The translations under genes and the position numbers were made by a program. Below, one piece after another: positions 1-6,672 of a stretch of DNA of 8,950 bases (position 1 is its first letter; the number at the start of each line of letters is the position of its first letter). Below the pieces are notes generated by a model. It made no database searches. It worked only from the letters and a program-made list of their open reading frames with translations, and was not told the DNA's origin. This stretch comes from Planctomycetaceae bacterium (GTDB lineage Bacteria; Planctomycetota; Planctomycetia; Pirellulales; Thermoguttaceae): contig JAIRLW010000302.1 in assembly GCA_031259095.1 (NCBI GenBank), positions 1-8,950 of the forward strand, in the 5' to 3' direction.

Positions 1-1
1 C

Positions 2-1066
2 GATTACGGCGATGATGTTTTGCTGATGGTCGGACCAACAACCGGTCCGGAAGGAACCTTGATGGATCGCGCTGTGCGGACAATTCCGACAATGGTGTTG
101 CCGCATCTCATTCGTAATATTTCGCCTTATTACGATATTATCGCGTATCGGGAAATCAAAAAATCGTTGCAACAATTTCGTCCCGATGTTGTTCACACTC
201 ACAGCGCGAAGGCTGGAATTCTTGGTCGTGCCGCCGCATGGAATCTCGGAGTGCGCGTTGTTGTTCACGGAGTTCACGGCGCGCCGTTTTATCCGTTTCA
301 AAATTTTGCGGTTCGTGAATTTTACAAATATTGTGAACGTTGGGCGGCTCGGCGTTGTCATGTGATGATTTCCGTAGCCGACGCGATGACGGATCTCATG
401 GTTACAGGAAAGGTCGTTCCGAAAGAGAAATTCGTTACGGTGTACAGCGGAATGGAGGTGGAACCATTTCTTGAATCGGAACAATTTCGGATTTCAGTAC
501 GAAAACAATTCGGATTTGCGGAAAATCATATCGTGATTGGCAAGATTGCCCGATTGTTTCGTCTTAAAGGACACGAATTTATTGTTGCGGCGGCAAAATC
601 AATTATTGAACGGATTCCCAATGTCCGGTTTCTTTTTGTCGGCGACGGAATGTTGACGGAATATTATCGAAACAAAATAAAACGAATGGGACTTGAAAAC
701 TATTTCGTTTTTTCCGGACTTGTTCCGCCAGATCAGATTCCGGCGATGATTTCTGCGATGGATATTGTTGTTCATACGAGTCTTCGCGAAGGTTTGGCGC
801 GTGTTTTACCGCAGGCGCTTCTTGCGGGCAAACCTGTTATTAGTTACGATATTGATGGAGCCAGAGAAGTCGTTCTGAACGGCAAAACCGGATTCCTTCT
901 TCCGCCTCAATCAGTTACGGAATTAGCGGATACGGTGATCCGGCTGTCTGAAAACCCGACACTCCGAAATGAAATGGGACAAATCGGTCGTCAACTATTT
1001 TCGAAACAATTTGACCATCATTATATGACGCAACAAATCAGACAAATTTATTTGAAATGGTTGTGA
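2..1066 (+). CDS. Glycosyltransferase family 4 (GT-B fold), 5'-truncated
   Basis: The reading frame is open from base 2 with no stop, and the first visible residues (DYGDDVLLMVGPTTGPEG) lie inside the N-terminal Rossmann domain, so the true start is upstream of the window. The family transfers a sugar from a nucleotide-activated donor to a lipid-linked or polysaccharide acceptor, usually in cell-surface glycan synthesis. The acceptor cannot be told from the sequence. Numbering from base 20, the N-terminal half contains VVHTHSAKAGILGR (58-70), and HGVHGAPFYPFQ (83-94) precedes the helix leading to the second domain. The C-terminal donor-binding domain shows IGKIARLFRLKGHE (173-186), FLFVGDG (204-210), a SLREGLARVLPQALLAGKPV stretch (254-273) and DGAREVVLNGKTGFL (279-293). 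The usual EX7E motif reads E257...Q265, with Gln in the second position. The gene ends with TGA at 1064-1066 and converges on ppdK. The GT4 assignment is secure; specificity is unknown. Confidence 0.9.
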   Translation, partial: DYGDDVLLMVGPTTGPEGTLMDRAVRTIPTMVLPHLIRNISPYYDIIAYREIKKSLQQFRPDVVHTHSAKAGILGRAAAWNLGVRVVVHGVHGAPFYPFQNFAVREFYKYCERWAARRCHVMISVADAMTDLMVTGKVVPKEKFVTVYSGMEVEPFLESEQFRISVRKQFGFAENHIVIGKIARLFRLKGHEFIVAAAKSIIERIPNVRFLFVGDGMLTEYYRNKIKRMGLENYFVFSGLVPPDQIPAMISAMDIVVHTSLREGLARVLPQALLAGKPVISYDIDGAREVVLNGKTGFLLPPQSVTELADTVIRLSENPTLRNEMGQIGRQLFSKQFDHHYMTQQIRQIYLKWL

Positions 1067-1078
1067 GGAAATCTTCAC

Positions 1079-1241
1079 TGAAAATTTTAGGGACATTAGG
1101 GATGCAAGGGACATTAGAGACAATAATCTTTAGAACAAATTTATGTTTCAGAAAACAATATTCTTAGAAACACCCGCTTGTCCCTATTGTCCCATTTGTC
1201 CCAACATTGAAAATTTTAGGGACAAAGGAACATTAGGAACA
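1079..1241. repeat. GTCCC nonamer repeat element, copy A (glycosyltransferase-ppdK spacer)
   Basis: The spacer between the convergent genes (1067-1268) has no gene and is largely built from a 9-bp repeat in both orientations. GGGA-type units start at 1090, 1099, 1108 and, degenerate, at 1117. GTCCC units start at 1180, 1189 and 1198. GGGAC/GGAAC units follow at 1219, 1227 and 1236. A 17-bp direct repeat, TGAAAATTTTAGGGACA, occurs exactly at 1079-1095 and 1208-1224. Opposed units can pair: 1090-1102 matches the reverse complement of 1181-1193 at 12 of 13 positions. The same nonamer occurs on the other side of ppdK. No function is known to me. It resembles a dispersed short tandem repeat family more than a transposon, since I see no longer terminal inverted repeats or target duplication. 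Confidence 0.75.
1195..1226. terminator. Hairpin between convergent genes, possible bidirectional terminator
   Basis: TTTGTCCC (1195-1202) and GGGACAAA (1219-1226) form a perfect 8-bp stem around a 16-nt loop, 43 bp past the ppdK stop. The stem reads the same for transcripts from either side. There is no U-tract after the stem on either strand, so intrinsic termination is only a guess. The hairpin may simply follow from inverted copies of the nonamer repeat. Confidence 0.25.
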
Positions 1242-1268
1242 AATAACAACCTTGCATTGAATAGTTTC

Positions 1269-3995
1269 CTATTTCTTTGCGGCGGCTTTTTCTTTCTTTT
1301 CCTGAATGGCGGCTTGGGCGGCGGCAAGTCGAGCAACCGGTAAGCGAAGCGGTGAACAACTCACGTAATTCAAACCGACTTTGTGACAGAATTTCACCGA
1401 AGCCGGATCGCCGCCGTGTTCGCCGCAAATACCTAGTTTAATGTCGGGACGAGTTTCACGACCACCGGCAATCGCTATTTTGATAAGCCGACCAACTCCG
1501 TCTTGATCCAACGTCTGGAACGGATCAGCCGGGAAAATGTCCAACTCTTGATATTGGTTGATGAACGCCCCGTAATCGTCGCGGCTAATACCAAGTCCGG
1601 TTTGCGTCAGGTCGTTGGTGCCGAAACTGAAAAATTCTGCGCCTTTCGCAATTTCGTCCGCAGTTACGGCGGCACGCGGAATTTCGATCATTGTTCCCAC
1701 CAAGTAATCAACCGTAACTCCTTTTTCCTTGAACACTTTGGCGGCGGTTTCACGAATGATCTTTTCCTGATTACGGAATTCCGTGATATTTCCGACCAAC
1801 GGAATCATAATTTCCGGGTGAACATCAATTCCTTCTTTCATCACATTGACAGCGGCTTCGCAAATCGCGCGGGCTTGCATTCGTGTGATTTCGGGATACA
1901 CAATACCAAGTCGGCAACCACGATGTCCAAGCATCGGATTCGATTCGGCAAGTTCGTGAACTCGTTCCGCAATCTTTTCCTTTTTAATACCAATCTTTTT
2001 GGCAAGTTCTTCCTGCTCTTTGGCTTCGTGCGGAACAAATTCGTGAAGCGGCGGATCAAGAAGACGAACAGTAACCGGACGACCATTCATCGTGCGGAAA
2101 ATTCCCTCGAAATCTTCGCGTTGATATTTGAGCAACGGTTCCAACGCCTTTTCACGATCTTCAACAGTTTCCGAAAGAATCATCCGACGGAAATCGTCAA
2201 TCCGGTCAAAAAACATGTGTTCCGTTCGGGTTAAACCAATTCCCTCCGCTCCGAAAGCAATTGCTCGTTCTGCCTCTTTGGGATTATCCGCATTGGTACG
2301 AATACCAAGTTTTCTGTAACGATCCGACCAACTCATCAATTGCTGGAAGCATTGGTATAACGGAGCATCTTGCGGTTTAAGCGATTTTTCAAACAAGACT
2401 TGCAAAATTTCAGACGGCGACGTCGGAACCTGACCTTCATAAACATTGCCGGTAAAACCGTCAACAGAAATCCAATCGCCTTTTTTGAACACTTTGTTGC
2501 CGACAGTCATCGTTTCGGCTTTGTAGTCGATCACGATTCCATCGCAACCACAAACACAAGCCTTTCCCATCTGTCGGCTAACCAACGCGGCATGGGAAGC
2601 GGCGCCGCCGAATGAAGTCAGAATACCTTGCGCAACTTTCATACCACGCAAGTCTTCCGGCGTTGTTTCACGGCGAACGAGAATAATTTTAGCGTTGTTG
2701 TCTTTTTGCCAAATTGCTTCGGCATCGTCGGGTTGGAAACAAATTTGTCCGGTTGCCGCACCGGGACCAGCAGCAATACCTTTGGCAATCGATGTTTTTC
2801 CTTTTAAACCGGTTCCGCTAAAAATTGGTTGCAGGAGTTGCGTAACATCGTTGGCGGGAATTCGGGCAATCGCCTCAGCCGGAGTAATCAGCCCTTCGTT
2901 GACCATATCCACCGCAGCACGAACCGCCGCAAAACCGGTTCGTTTGGCATTACGAGTTTGGAGCATCCAGAGATTTTGACGTTCAATCGTAAACTCAATA
3001 TCCTGAATATCACGATAATGATTTTCCAGTTTCATCGCCACATCAGCGAATTGCGTCCAAACTTTGGGCATATCCTTGTTGAGTGAATCTTCAATCTTTT
3101 TGGGAAGCCGAATACCCGCGACAACATCTTCACCTTGAGCGTTGATAAGATAATCGCCGGTAATTCCCGGAACACCGGTTGCGCCATTTCGGGTTAAGGC
3201 AACACCGGTCGCGCAATCGTCGCCCATATTGCCGAAAACCATTGCCTGAACATTAACCGCCGTCCCCCACTCATGCGGAATACCGTAAGTTCGGCGGTAA
3301 ACAATCGCGCGGTCATTCATCCAAGACCCAAACACCGCTCCGATTCCGCCCCAAACTTGTTCCATCGGATCGTCTGGAAAATCTTTACCGGTTTGTTTTT
3401 TGACCGCAGCCTTAAACTCTTTAACAAGTTCTTTGAGATGTTCTTGTTTCAGTTCGGAATCGAGTTTAACGCCGGCTTTTTCTTTTTTCTTTTCGAGAAG
3501 TTCTTCAAACGGGTCGATATCCGTTTTGGTTTTCGGTTTCATTTCAAGAACGACATCGCCGTACATTTGAACAAAACGACGATAACAATCCCATGCAAAA
3601 CGCGGATCGCCTGATTTTTCGGCGAGAACTTCGATAGTTTTGTCGTTCAGCCCGATATTGAGAACAGTGTCCATCATTCCCGGCATGGATTCGCGTGCGC
3701 CGGATCGGCAGGAAACCAAAAGCGGTAAATTCTTGGTATCGCCGAATTGTTTTTTCATGGTCTGTTCAATTTTTTTCATGGCTTCATTAACCTGTTCCTG
3801 AAGTTCAGGAGGATAAGTTCTGCCGTGATCATAAAAGTAGGTACAAACTTCTGTCGTAATGGTAAAACCGGACGGAACCGGCAAACCGATTTTAGCCATT
3901 TCAGCTAAATTCGCGCCTTTTCCGCCGAGAAGATTTCGCATTGTTGCGTCACCGTCTGTTCCGTCTTTACCAAAACTATAAACGTACTTTGCCAT
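1269..3995 (-). CDS. ppdK: Pyruvate, phosphate dikinase
   Basis: This cytosolic enzyme interconverts pyruvate, ATP and phosphate with phosphoenolpyruvate, AMP and diphosphate. At 908 residues it is slightly longer than the roughly 874-residue Clostridium symbiosum enzyme. All three domains are complete. The N-terminal ATP-grasp domain has [12 protein letters not shown] (22-33), [16 protein letters not shown] (95-110) and [19 protein letters not shown] (331-349), whose E334, Q346 and R348 match ATP-site residues E323, Q335 and R337. The swivelling phosphohistidine domain has GGAASHAA (463-470) with catalytic His468. The C-terminal PEP/pyruvate barrel has RTNAD (566-570), LLDPPLHEF (645-653), [10 protein letters not shown] (767-776), FGTNDLTQ (791-798) and [10 protein letters not shown] (855-864) with acid/base Cys857. 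The residue two before the catalytic His is Ala466, where Thr is usual and is the regulatory phosphorylation site in plant and some bacterial enzymes. The tail is Lys/Ala-rich. ATG at 3995 is supported by the conserved N-terminus and an upstream AAGAGG. It is monocistronic in this window. Confidence 0.98.
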   Translation of the reverse strand: MAKYVYSFGKDGTDGDATMRNLLGGKGANLAEMAKIGLPVPSGFTITTEVCTYFYDHGRTYPPELQEQVNEAMKKIEQTMKKQFGDTKNLPLLVSCRSGARESMPGMMDTVLNIGLNDKTIEVLAEKSGDPRFAWDCYRRFVQMYGDVVLEMKPKTKTDIDPFEELLEKKKEKAGVKLDSELKQEHLKELVKEFKAAVKKQTGKDFPDDPMEQVWGGIGAVFGSWMNDRAIVYRRTYGIPHEWGTAVNVQAMVFGNMGDDCATGVALTRNGATGVPGITGDYLINAQGEDVVAGIRLPKKIEDSLNKDMPKVWTQFADVAMKLENHYRDIQDIEFTIERQNLWMLQTRNAKRTGFAAVRAAVDMVNEGLITPAEAIARIPANDVTQLLQPIFSGTGLKGKTSIAKGIAAGPGAATGQICFQPDDAEAIWQKDNNAKIILVRRETTPEDLRGMKVAQGILTSFGGAASHAALVSRQMGKACVCGCDGIVIDYKAETMTVGNKVFKKGDWISVDGFTGNVYEGQVPTSPSEILQVLFEKSLKPQDAPLYQCFQQLMSWSDRYRKLGIRTNADNPKEAERAIAFGAEGIGLTRTEHMFFDRIDDFRRMILSETVEDREKALEPLLKYQREDFEGIFRTMNGRPVTVRLLDPPLHEFVPHEAKEQEELAKKIGIKKEKIAERVHELAESNPMLGHRGCRLGIVYPEITRMQARAICEAAVNVMKEGIDVHPEIMIPLVGNITEFRNQEKIIRETAAKVFKEKGVTVDYLVGTMIEIPRAAVTADEIAKGAEFFSFGTNDLTQTGLGISRDDYGAFINQYQELDIFPADPFQTLDQDGVGRLIKIAIAGGRETRPDIKLGICGEHGGDPASVKFCHKVGLNYVSCSPLRLPVARLAAAQAAIQEKKEKAAAKK

Positions 3996-4004
3996 AATAA
4001 GTTG

Positions 4005-4010
4005 CCTCTT
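4005..4010 (-). promoter_or_regulatory. Ribosome binding site of ppdK
   Basis: AAGAGG on the minus strand lies 9 nt before the ATG at 3995. It supports that start over internal alternatives. Confidence 0.7.
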
Positions 4011-4044
4011 TAATCTATTTAAAAGATGTGTAAAGTGTAATTAC

Positions 4045-4060
4045 GCCGACTTCAATCGGC
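4045..4060 (-). promoter_or_regulatory. Small inverted repeat in the ppdK leader
   Basis: GCCGA (4045-4049) and TCGGC (4056-4060) are perfect inverted repeats with a 6-nt spacer. They lie between the predicted ppdK promoter and its ribosome binding site. They could form a 5-bp RNA hairpin or be a palindromic operator just downstream of the transcription start. The stem is short, so chance is possible. Confidence 0.25.
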
Positions 4061-4079
4061 ACAAAACTAAATCGCAACT

Positions 4080-4107
4080 ATTGTAGCGGTTATAATCAAT
4101 GCGTCAA
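4080..4107 (-). promoter_or_regulatory. Sigma70-type promoter for ppdK
   Basis: On the minus strand, TTGACG (4107-4102) matches the -35 consensus at five of six positions. A 16-bp spacer separates it from TACAAT (4085-4080), which matches the -10 consensus TATAAT at five of six. The predicted transcription start is near 4073, giving a leader of roughly 75-80 nt. Position, orientation and spacing all fit ppdK. Confidence 0.7.
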
Positions 4108-4148
4108 CAGTGCATAAAATAAAATTTTTTTTAATAACAGAATTATTT

Positions 4149-4246
4149 GTCCCTTTTGTCCCTTTTGTCCCAATTTGTCCCAATTTGTCCCTAAAGTCCC
4201 TTTTGTCCCTAAATTGAACCTAAGGGATGAATGGGACAAAAGGGAC
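4149..4246. repeat. GTCCC nonamer repeat element, copy B
   Basis: Seven GTCCC units start at 4149, 4158, 4167, 4177, 4187, 4196 and 4205, with a 9- or 10-bp period and T/A-rich linkers. After a degenerate stretch, opposite-strand GGGA/GGGAC units start at 4224, 4233 and 4242. GTCCCTTTTGTCCC at 4196-4209 is the exact reverse complement of 4233-4246, giving a perfect 14-bp stem with a 23-nt loop. The same 14-mer also occurs at 4149-4162 and 4158-4171, so several alternative hairpins are possible. It lies upstream of the ppdK promoter. It is not a CRISPR array: the linkers are 4-5 nt and low complexity. Confidence 0.8.
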
Positions 4247-4310
4247 GAATGATTTTTAAATCATAAAATCCTTAAAATCAGAAAAAACGTTAAATTTTAT
4301 CTATTCTGTT

Positions 4311-4338
4311 TAATGAGTAAATTCAAAATAACCGATAT
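4311..4338 (+). promoter_or_regulatory. Weak flagellar sigma28-like box upstream of flgG
   Basis: TAATGAGT (4311-4318) and ACCGATAT (4331-4338) resemble the FliA consensus TAAAGTTT and GCCGATAA at five and six of eight positions, with a 12-bp spacer where 11 is typical. The element lies about 90 bp before the flgG start in the A/T-rich gap between the two repeat arrays. The match is imperfect. Rod and ring genes are middle-class genes in many bacteria and need not use sigma28. This is a candidate only. Confidence 0.2.
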
Positions 4339-4355
4339 AAACGGTAAAGCATTTT

Positions 4356-4388
4356 ATCCCATTTGTCCTCAATTGTCCCTATCGTCCC
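4356..4388. repeat. GTCCC nonamer repeat element, copy C
   Basis: ATCCC at 4356 is followed by GTCC-type units starting at 4365, 4375 and 4384, again with a 9/10-bp period. The units have the same orientation as the first part of copy B and oppose its GGGAC units at 4233-4246. The array ends 40 bp before the flgG ATG, so it would lie in the flgG leader if transcription starts upstream of it. Confidence 0.65.
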
Positions 4389-4428
4389 TAAAATGTTTGT
4401 CAAAAGTTTGTTTGTAACCAATTAAAAA

Positions 4429-5235
4429 ATGCCCTTTCAAACGATTTACACTTCAGGAACCGGTATGTTGGGCATGGAAAAAAAGCTCAACACTATCGCC
4501 AATAACCTGTCAAACCTCGAAACAACCGCGTATAAAAAACAACGTTGTAATTTCGAAGATTTGTATTACGATAATTTGCGATATCCGGGTTCGCAAGATG
4601 TTAACGATGAATTTACCGCTACCGGTATTGCTATCGGAGTTGGAACTCGTGTAACAAGTGTTCAGTCGGTTTTTTCCGAAGGTTCATTGACACTAACAGA
4701 AAGAGACCTTGATGTTGCGATTACCGGCGAAGGTTTTTTCCGATGTATGGACCCGTTTGTCGGTCAAGAGTTTTACACCAGAGCCGGTAATTTTAGTGTC
4801 AACGCAAACAATAATCTGGTACTGGGCAGCGCCCATACAGGACGTGTCGTCCAACCGGCAATTCAAATTCCAGAAGGCGTACAAAAAATTCAAATCGATG
4901 ACAGCGGAATCGTTTGGGTGGTACAAAACGGCGACGTCCAGCAACTTCAGAATATTGGACAAATTGAACTGGCAACTTTTATTAACCCGGAAGGATTACT
5001 CCGTGTCGGTGAGAATCTCTATCGTGAAACGCAGGCTTCCGGCGCACCGGTATTGAATAATCCCGGAGTGAACGGTACAGGGATGCTGAAAGCACAACAT
5101 CTTGAAATGTCAAATGTTTCACCGATAACCGAACTGGTCGATATGATCACGTCGCAACGCGCTTATGAACTCAACAGCAAAGCAACACAAACCGGCGATC
5201 AACTGTTACAAACCGTTATCAGTATTAAACGGTAG
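4429..5235 (+). CDS. flgG: Flagellar basal-body distal rod protein FlgG
   Basis: FlgG polymerises into the distal rod that crosses the periplasm inside the P- and L-rings. It is exported by the flagellar type III apparatus, and no Sec signal peptide is present. The 268 residues match the family's usual length near 260. The N-terminal rod helix includes GTGMLGMEKKLNTIANNLSN (10-29) and TTAYKK (32-37), the counterpart of the usual NTTGFKR. The region that follows, FEDLYYDNLRYPGSQ (42-56), is the FlgG-type insertion that helps separate FlgG from FlgF. The middle domain has DLDVAITGEGFFRC (93-106), YTRAGNFSVN (116-125) and GENLYRETQASGAP (194-207). The C-terminal helix LEMSNVSPITELVDMITSQR (225-244) continues into AYELNSKATQTGDQLLQTV. 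The ATG at 4429 gives the expected N-terminus, but no Shine-Dalgarno sequence precedes it. It is the first gene of the flg run, and no flgF lies next to it. Confidence 0.95.
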   Translation: MPFQTIYTSGTGMLGMEKKLNTIANNLSNLETTAYKKQRCNFEDLYYDNLRYPGSQDVNDEFTATGIAIGVGTRVTSVQSVFSEGSLTLTERDLDVAITGEGFFRCMDPFVGQEFYTRAGNFSVNANNNLVLGSAHTGRVVQPAIQIPEGVQKIQIDDSGIVWVVQNGDVQQLQNIGQIELATFINPEGLLRVGENLYRETQASGAPVLNNPGVNGTGMLKAQHLEMSNVSPITELVDMITSQRAYELNSKATQTGDQLLQTVISIKR

Positions 5236-5310
5236 AGTTTTAGGATTGAAGTGTTTTGTTAGAGTGTTTCGTTTGAAATTTACGTTTATCAGACCTAGAA
5301 ACCGCGAAGT

Positions 5311-5326
5311 ATGAGGTAATGAGGTA
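5311..5326 (+). promoter_or_regulatory. Tandem 8-bp repeat containing the flgA ribosome binding site
   Basis: ATGAGGTA occurs twice back to back (5311-5318 and 5319-5326), five bases before the flgA ATG at 5331. The second copy provides GAGG (5321-5324) at 6-nt spacing, a usable Shine-Dalgarno sequence. The ATG at 5319 is in frame with flgA but is followed by AGG TAA, and the one at 5311 is out of frame, so neither is an alternative start. The rest of the 95-bp flgG-flgA spacer shows no clear signal. Confidence 0.65.
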
Positions 5327-5330
5327 ATAC

Positions 5331-6569
5331 ATGTTAAAACAACAGCGATATTTATTGTTTCCGAATTTTTTATTTTTTGTTTTTCTGTTTGCTGTTTTTG
5401 TTGCCAATACAAATTCACGGTTTACGGAACAATTATTTGGCGCGGAAATACGTTTGCGGTCGGAACCGGTTCGATGTTCTCGGAATCTTGTAACATTGGA
5501 AGATGTTGCGGAAATTATTCCGTCGGCAAATGAACAGTTACAACAAATTGACCGGTTACGGCAAGCCGTGTTGTTTACCGTTCCTGAACGCGGAGAACGG
5601 CGGACAGTGGAACGAATTGAATTACGCGACCTTTTATCCGGTATTGGTTTTAGTTCGATGCAACATCAATTGACCGGAGCCGCACGAATTGTGGTGATGA
5701 ACGAATCAATTGGTTCCAACAACGGTTCGGCGATTGTTCCCGCTTCCTACACTTATCAGAAAAACGCAACAAATTTAACCCCGCCGATAACGCACGCCGT
5801 CAATCCGCTTCGGAAAGAATCCGTAACGCCGCAACTCATTAAAACATTGGAACAACAAATTGCGGACGCTATTGTTGTTTATCTGAATTATTGTATCTCA
5901 AAAGAAACGGGAACGCCTGCGAATGACGCTTGGAAAGTAACCGTGAAACTAACTCAGGATCAAGCCCGATTATTGGCAACAAGCGGACAGATTGAGGAAA
6001 TTTTCGGTAATGTTTTAGATGTATGGAATCCCGCCGCAAACCGTCAACGGTTTGGCGTCCGAATGCAGGGACTTGATCCGACGACACAACAAAATATTAT
6101 CGTAACAGTTGACGCTGTAATTGAATTACCGCAACAAGTTGTTGTTTTACGGCGTTCCTTGCCGAAGGGTTACATTATTAACGAATCCGACGTGATGCTT
6201 CGGCGTATGGAAAATCTTAAAGATGAAAACTTTTTTGTTGATATTTCTGAAGTGGTCGGACGGGAAACAACCGGCGCCGTTCGGGAACGGAGCGTTTTGA
6301 CGCAAAGTATGATTAAAAAACCGGCATGGGTTCGCAAAGGCGATATTGTTACGGTTCGGCTGTTAAACAACGGAATTTCCGTGCGAACCGAAGGTGTTGC
6401 GCAAAGCAACGGCACGCAAGGCGATACGATTCCGATTGAAACAATCCGCCCGAATAACGGAAAACGTAACTCCACAAATAATAAAACGGAAACGTCAACA
6501 TTTCTCGCGCGGGTGTGTGATCCGAAAACGGTGGAAGTGTTCGCCAGCGGTGTGATTGTCCGCGAATGA
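5331..6569 (+). CDS. flgA: Flagellar P-ring assembly chaperone FlgA
   Basis: FlgA is a periplasmic chaperone that helps FlgI form the P-ring around the rod. The N-terminus is a Sec-type signal: a short basic start, then a Phe/Val-rich hydrophobic core (about 9-25), with cleavage probably before or near residue 38 (QLFGAEIRL). The N-terminal half (about 38-265) is long and poorly conserved. The C-terminal part is diagnostic: VVVLRRSLPKGYIINESDVM (270-289), VVGRETTGAVRERSVLTQSM (308-327) and WVRKGDIVTVRL (333-344) form the SAF-like domain. EGVAQSNGTQGDTIPIE (354-370) and FLARVCDPKTVEVFASG (391-407) form the final beta domain. At 412 residues it is much longer than the roughly 220-residue enterobacterial FlgA, which suggests the long form with an extra N-terminal region. 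An Asn/Thr-rich stretch (374-390) interrupts the last domain. It lies between flgG and flgH, and co-transcription is likely. Confidence 0.92.
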   Translation: MLKQQRYLLFPNFLFFVFLFAVFVANTNSRFTEQLFGAEIRLRSEPVRCSRNLVTLEDVAEIIPSANEQLQQIDRLRQAVLFTVPERGERRTVERIELRDLLSGIGFSSMQHQLTGAARIVVMNESIGSNNGSAIVPASYTYQKNATNLTPPITHAVNPLRKESVTPQLIKTLEQQIADAIVVYLNYCISKETGTPANDAWKVTVKLTQDQARLLATSGQIEEIFGNVLDVWNPAANRQRFGVRMQGLDPTTQQNIIVTVDAVIELPQQVVVLRRSLPKGYIINESDVMLRRMENLKDENFFVDISEVVGRETTGAVRERSVLTQSMIKKPAWVRKGDIVTVRLLNNGISVRTEGVAQSNGTQGDTIPIETIRPNNGKRNSTNNKTETSTFLARVCDPKTVEVFASGVIVRE

Positions 6570-6624
6570 GTCCGCAGATTTTATGTCTATTTCAGTCCGC
6601 AGATGACACAAATTTTCGCAGATT
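6569..6624. repeat. CCGCAGAT spacer repeat between flgA and flgH
   Basis: AGTCCGCAGAT occurs exactly at 6569-6579 and 6594-6604, and TCGCAGATT follows at 6616-6624. Unit spacing is 25 and then 19 bp. CGCAGATTTTATG (6573-6585) is echoed by CGCAGATTATTTTATG (6617-6632). The first copy begins on the last base of the flgA TGA stop. The remaining bases before the flgH ribosome binding site are A/T-rich with no other signal. It resembles small non-coding repeats scattered in some environmental genomes. No function is known to me. Confidence 0.6.
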
Positions 6625-6661
6625 ATTTTATGACATTTTATTATCAAATACTGTAATAACC

Positions 6662-6667
6662 GGAGAG
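6662..6667 (+). promoter_or_regulatory. Ribosome binding site of flgH
   Basis: GGAGAG lies 5 nt before the flgH ATG at 6673. It is the strongest Shine-Dalgarno sequence in the flg run. Confidence 0.7.
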
Positions 6668-6672
6668 AAACG

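Larger units (their letters stand above)
3996..4428. other. Divergent intergenic region between ppdK and flgG
   Basis: This 433-bp stretch holds no credible gene. From the ppdK side it contains the ribosome binding site, a small inverted repeat in the leader, a sigma70-type promoter firing toward ppdK, an A/T-rich block (about 4111-4147), a nonamer repeat array (4149-4246), a second A/T-rich block (about 4247-4345) where a flgG promoter would be expected, and a second nonamer array (4356-4388) ending 40 bp before the flgG start. The flgG leader AATTAAAAA shows no Shine-Dalgarno sequence. An in-frame ATG at 4393 is closed by TAA at 4423, so flgG cannot start earlier there. Confidence 0.8.

Noticed and set aside
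1143..1343. 66-aa + strand open frame spanning the spacer and the ppdK 3' end
   Set aside because: It runs through the nonamer repeats and into antisense ppdK sequence, giving a low-complexity Gly/Phe tail, with no ribosome binding site.
1503..2234. Long + strand open frame opposite ppdK (243 aa), with others at 2370-2615, 2695-2979 and 3273-3614
   Set aside because: All lie antisense to a complete, highly conserved ppdK. Their translations are rich in Phe, Arg and Asn with no recognisable domain, typical of shadow frames.
4149..4246. CRISPR array
   Set aside because: Repeat units are about 5 bp with 4-5 bp low-complexity linkers, units occur in both orientations, and no cas gene is present.
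4393..4425. Upstream in-frame ATG as a longer flgG start
   Set aside because: The frame meets TAA at 4423-4425 before reaching the conserved N-terminus.
4429..5235. FlgF or another rod protein in place of FlgG
   Set aside because: The FEDLYYDNLRYPGSQ segment and the GENLYRETQASGAP motif, together with the adjacent flgA-flgH-flgI, favour FlgG.
5281..5330. Separate promoter for flgA
   Set aside because: No convincing -35/-10 pair is visible. The short spacer and same-strand context favour co-transcription with flgG.
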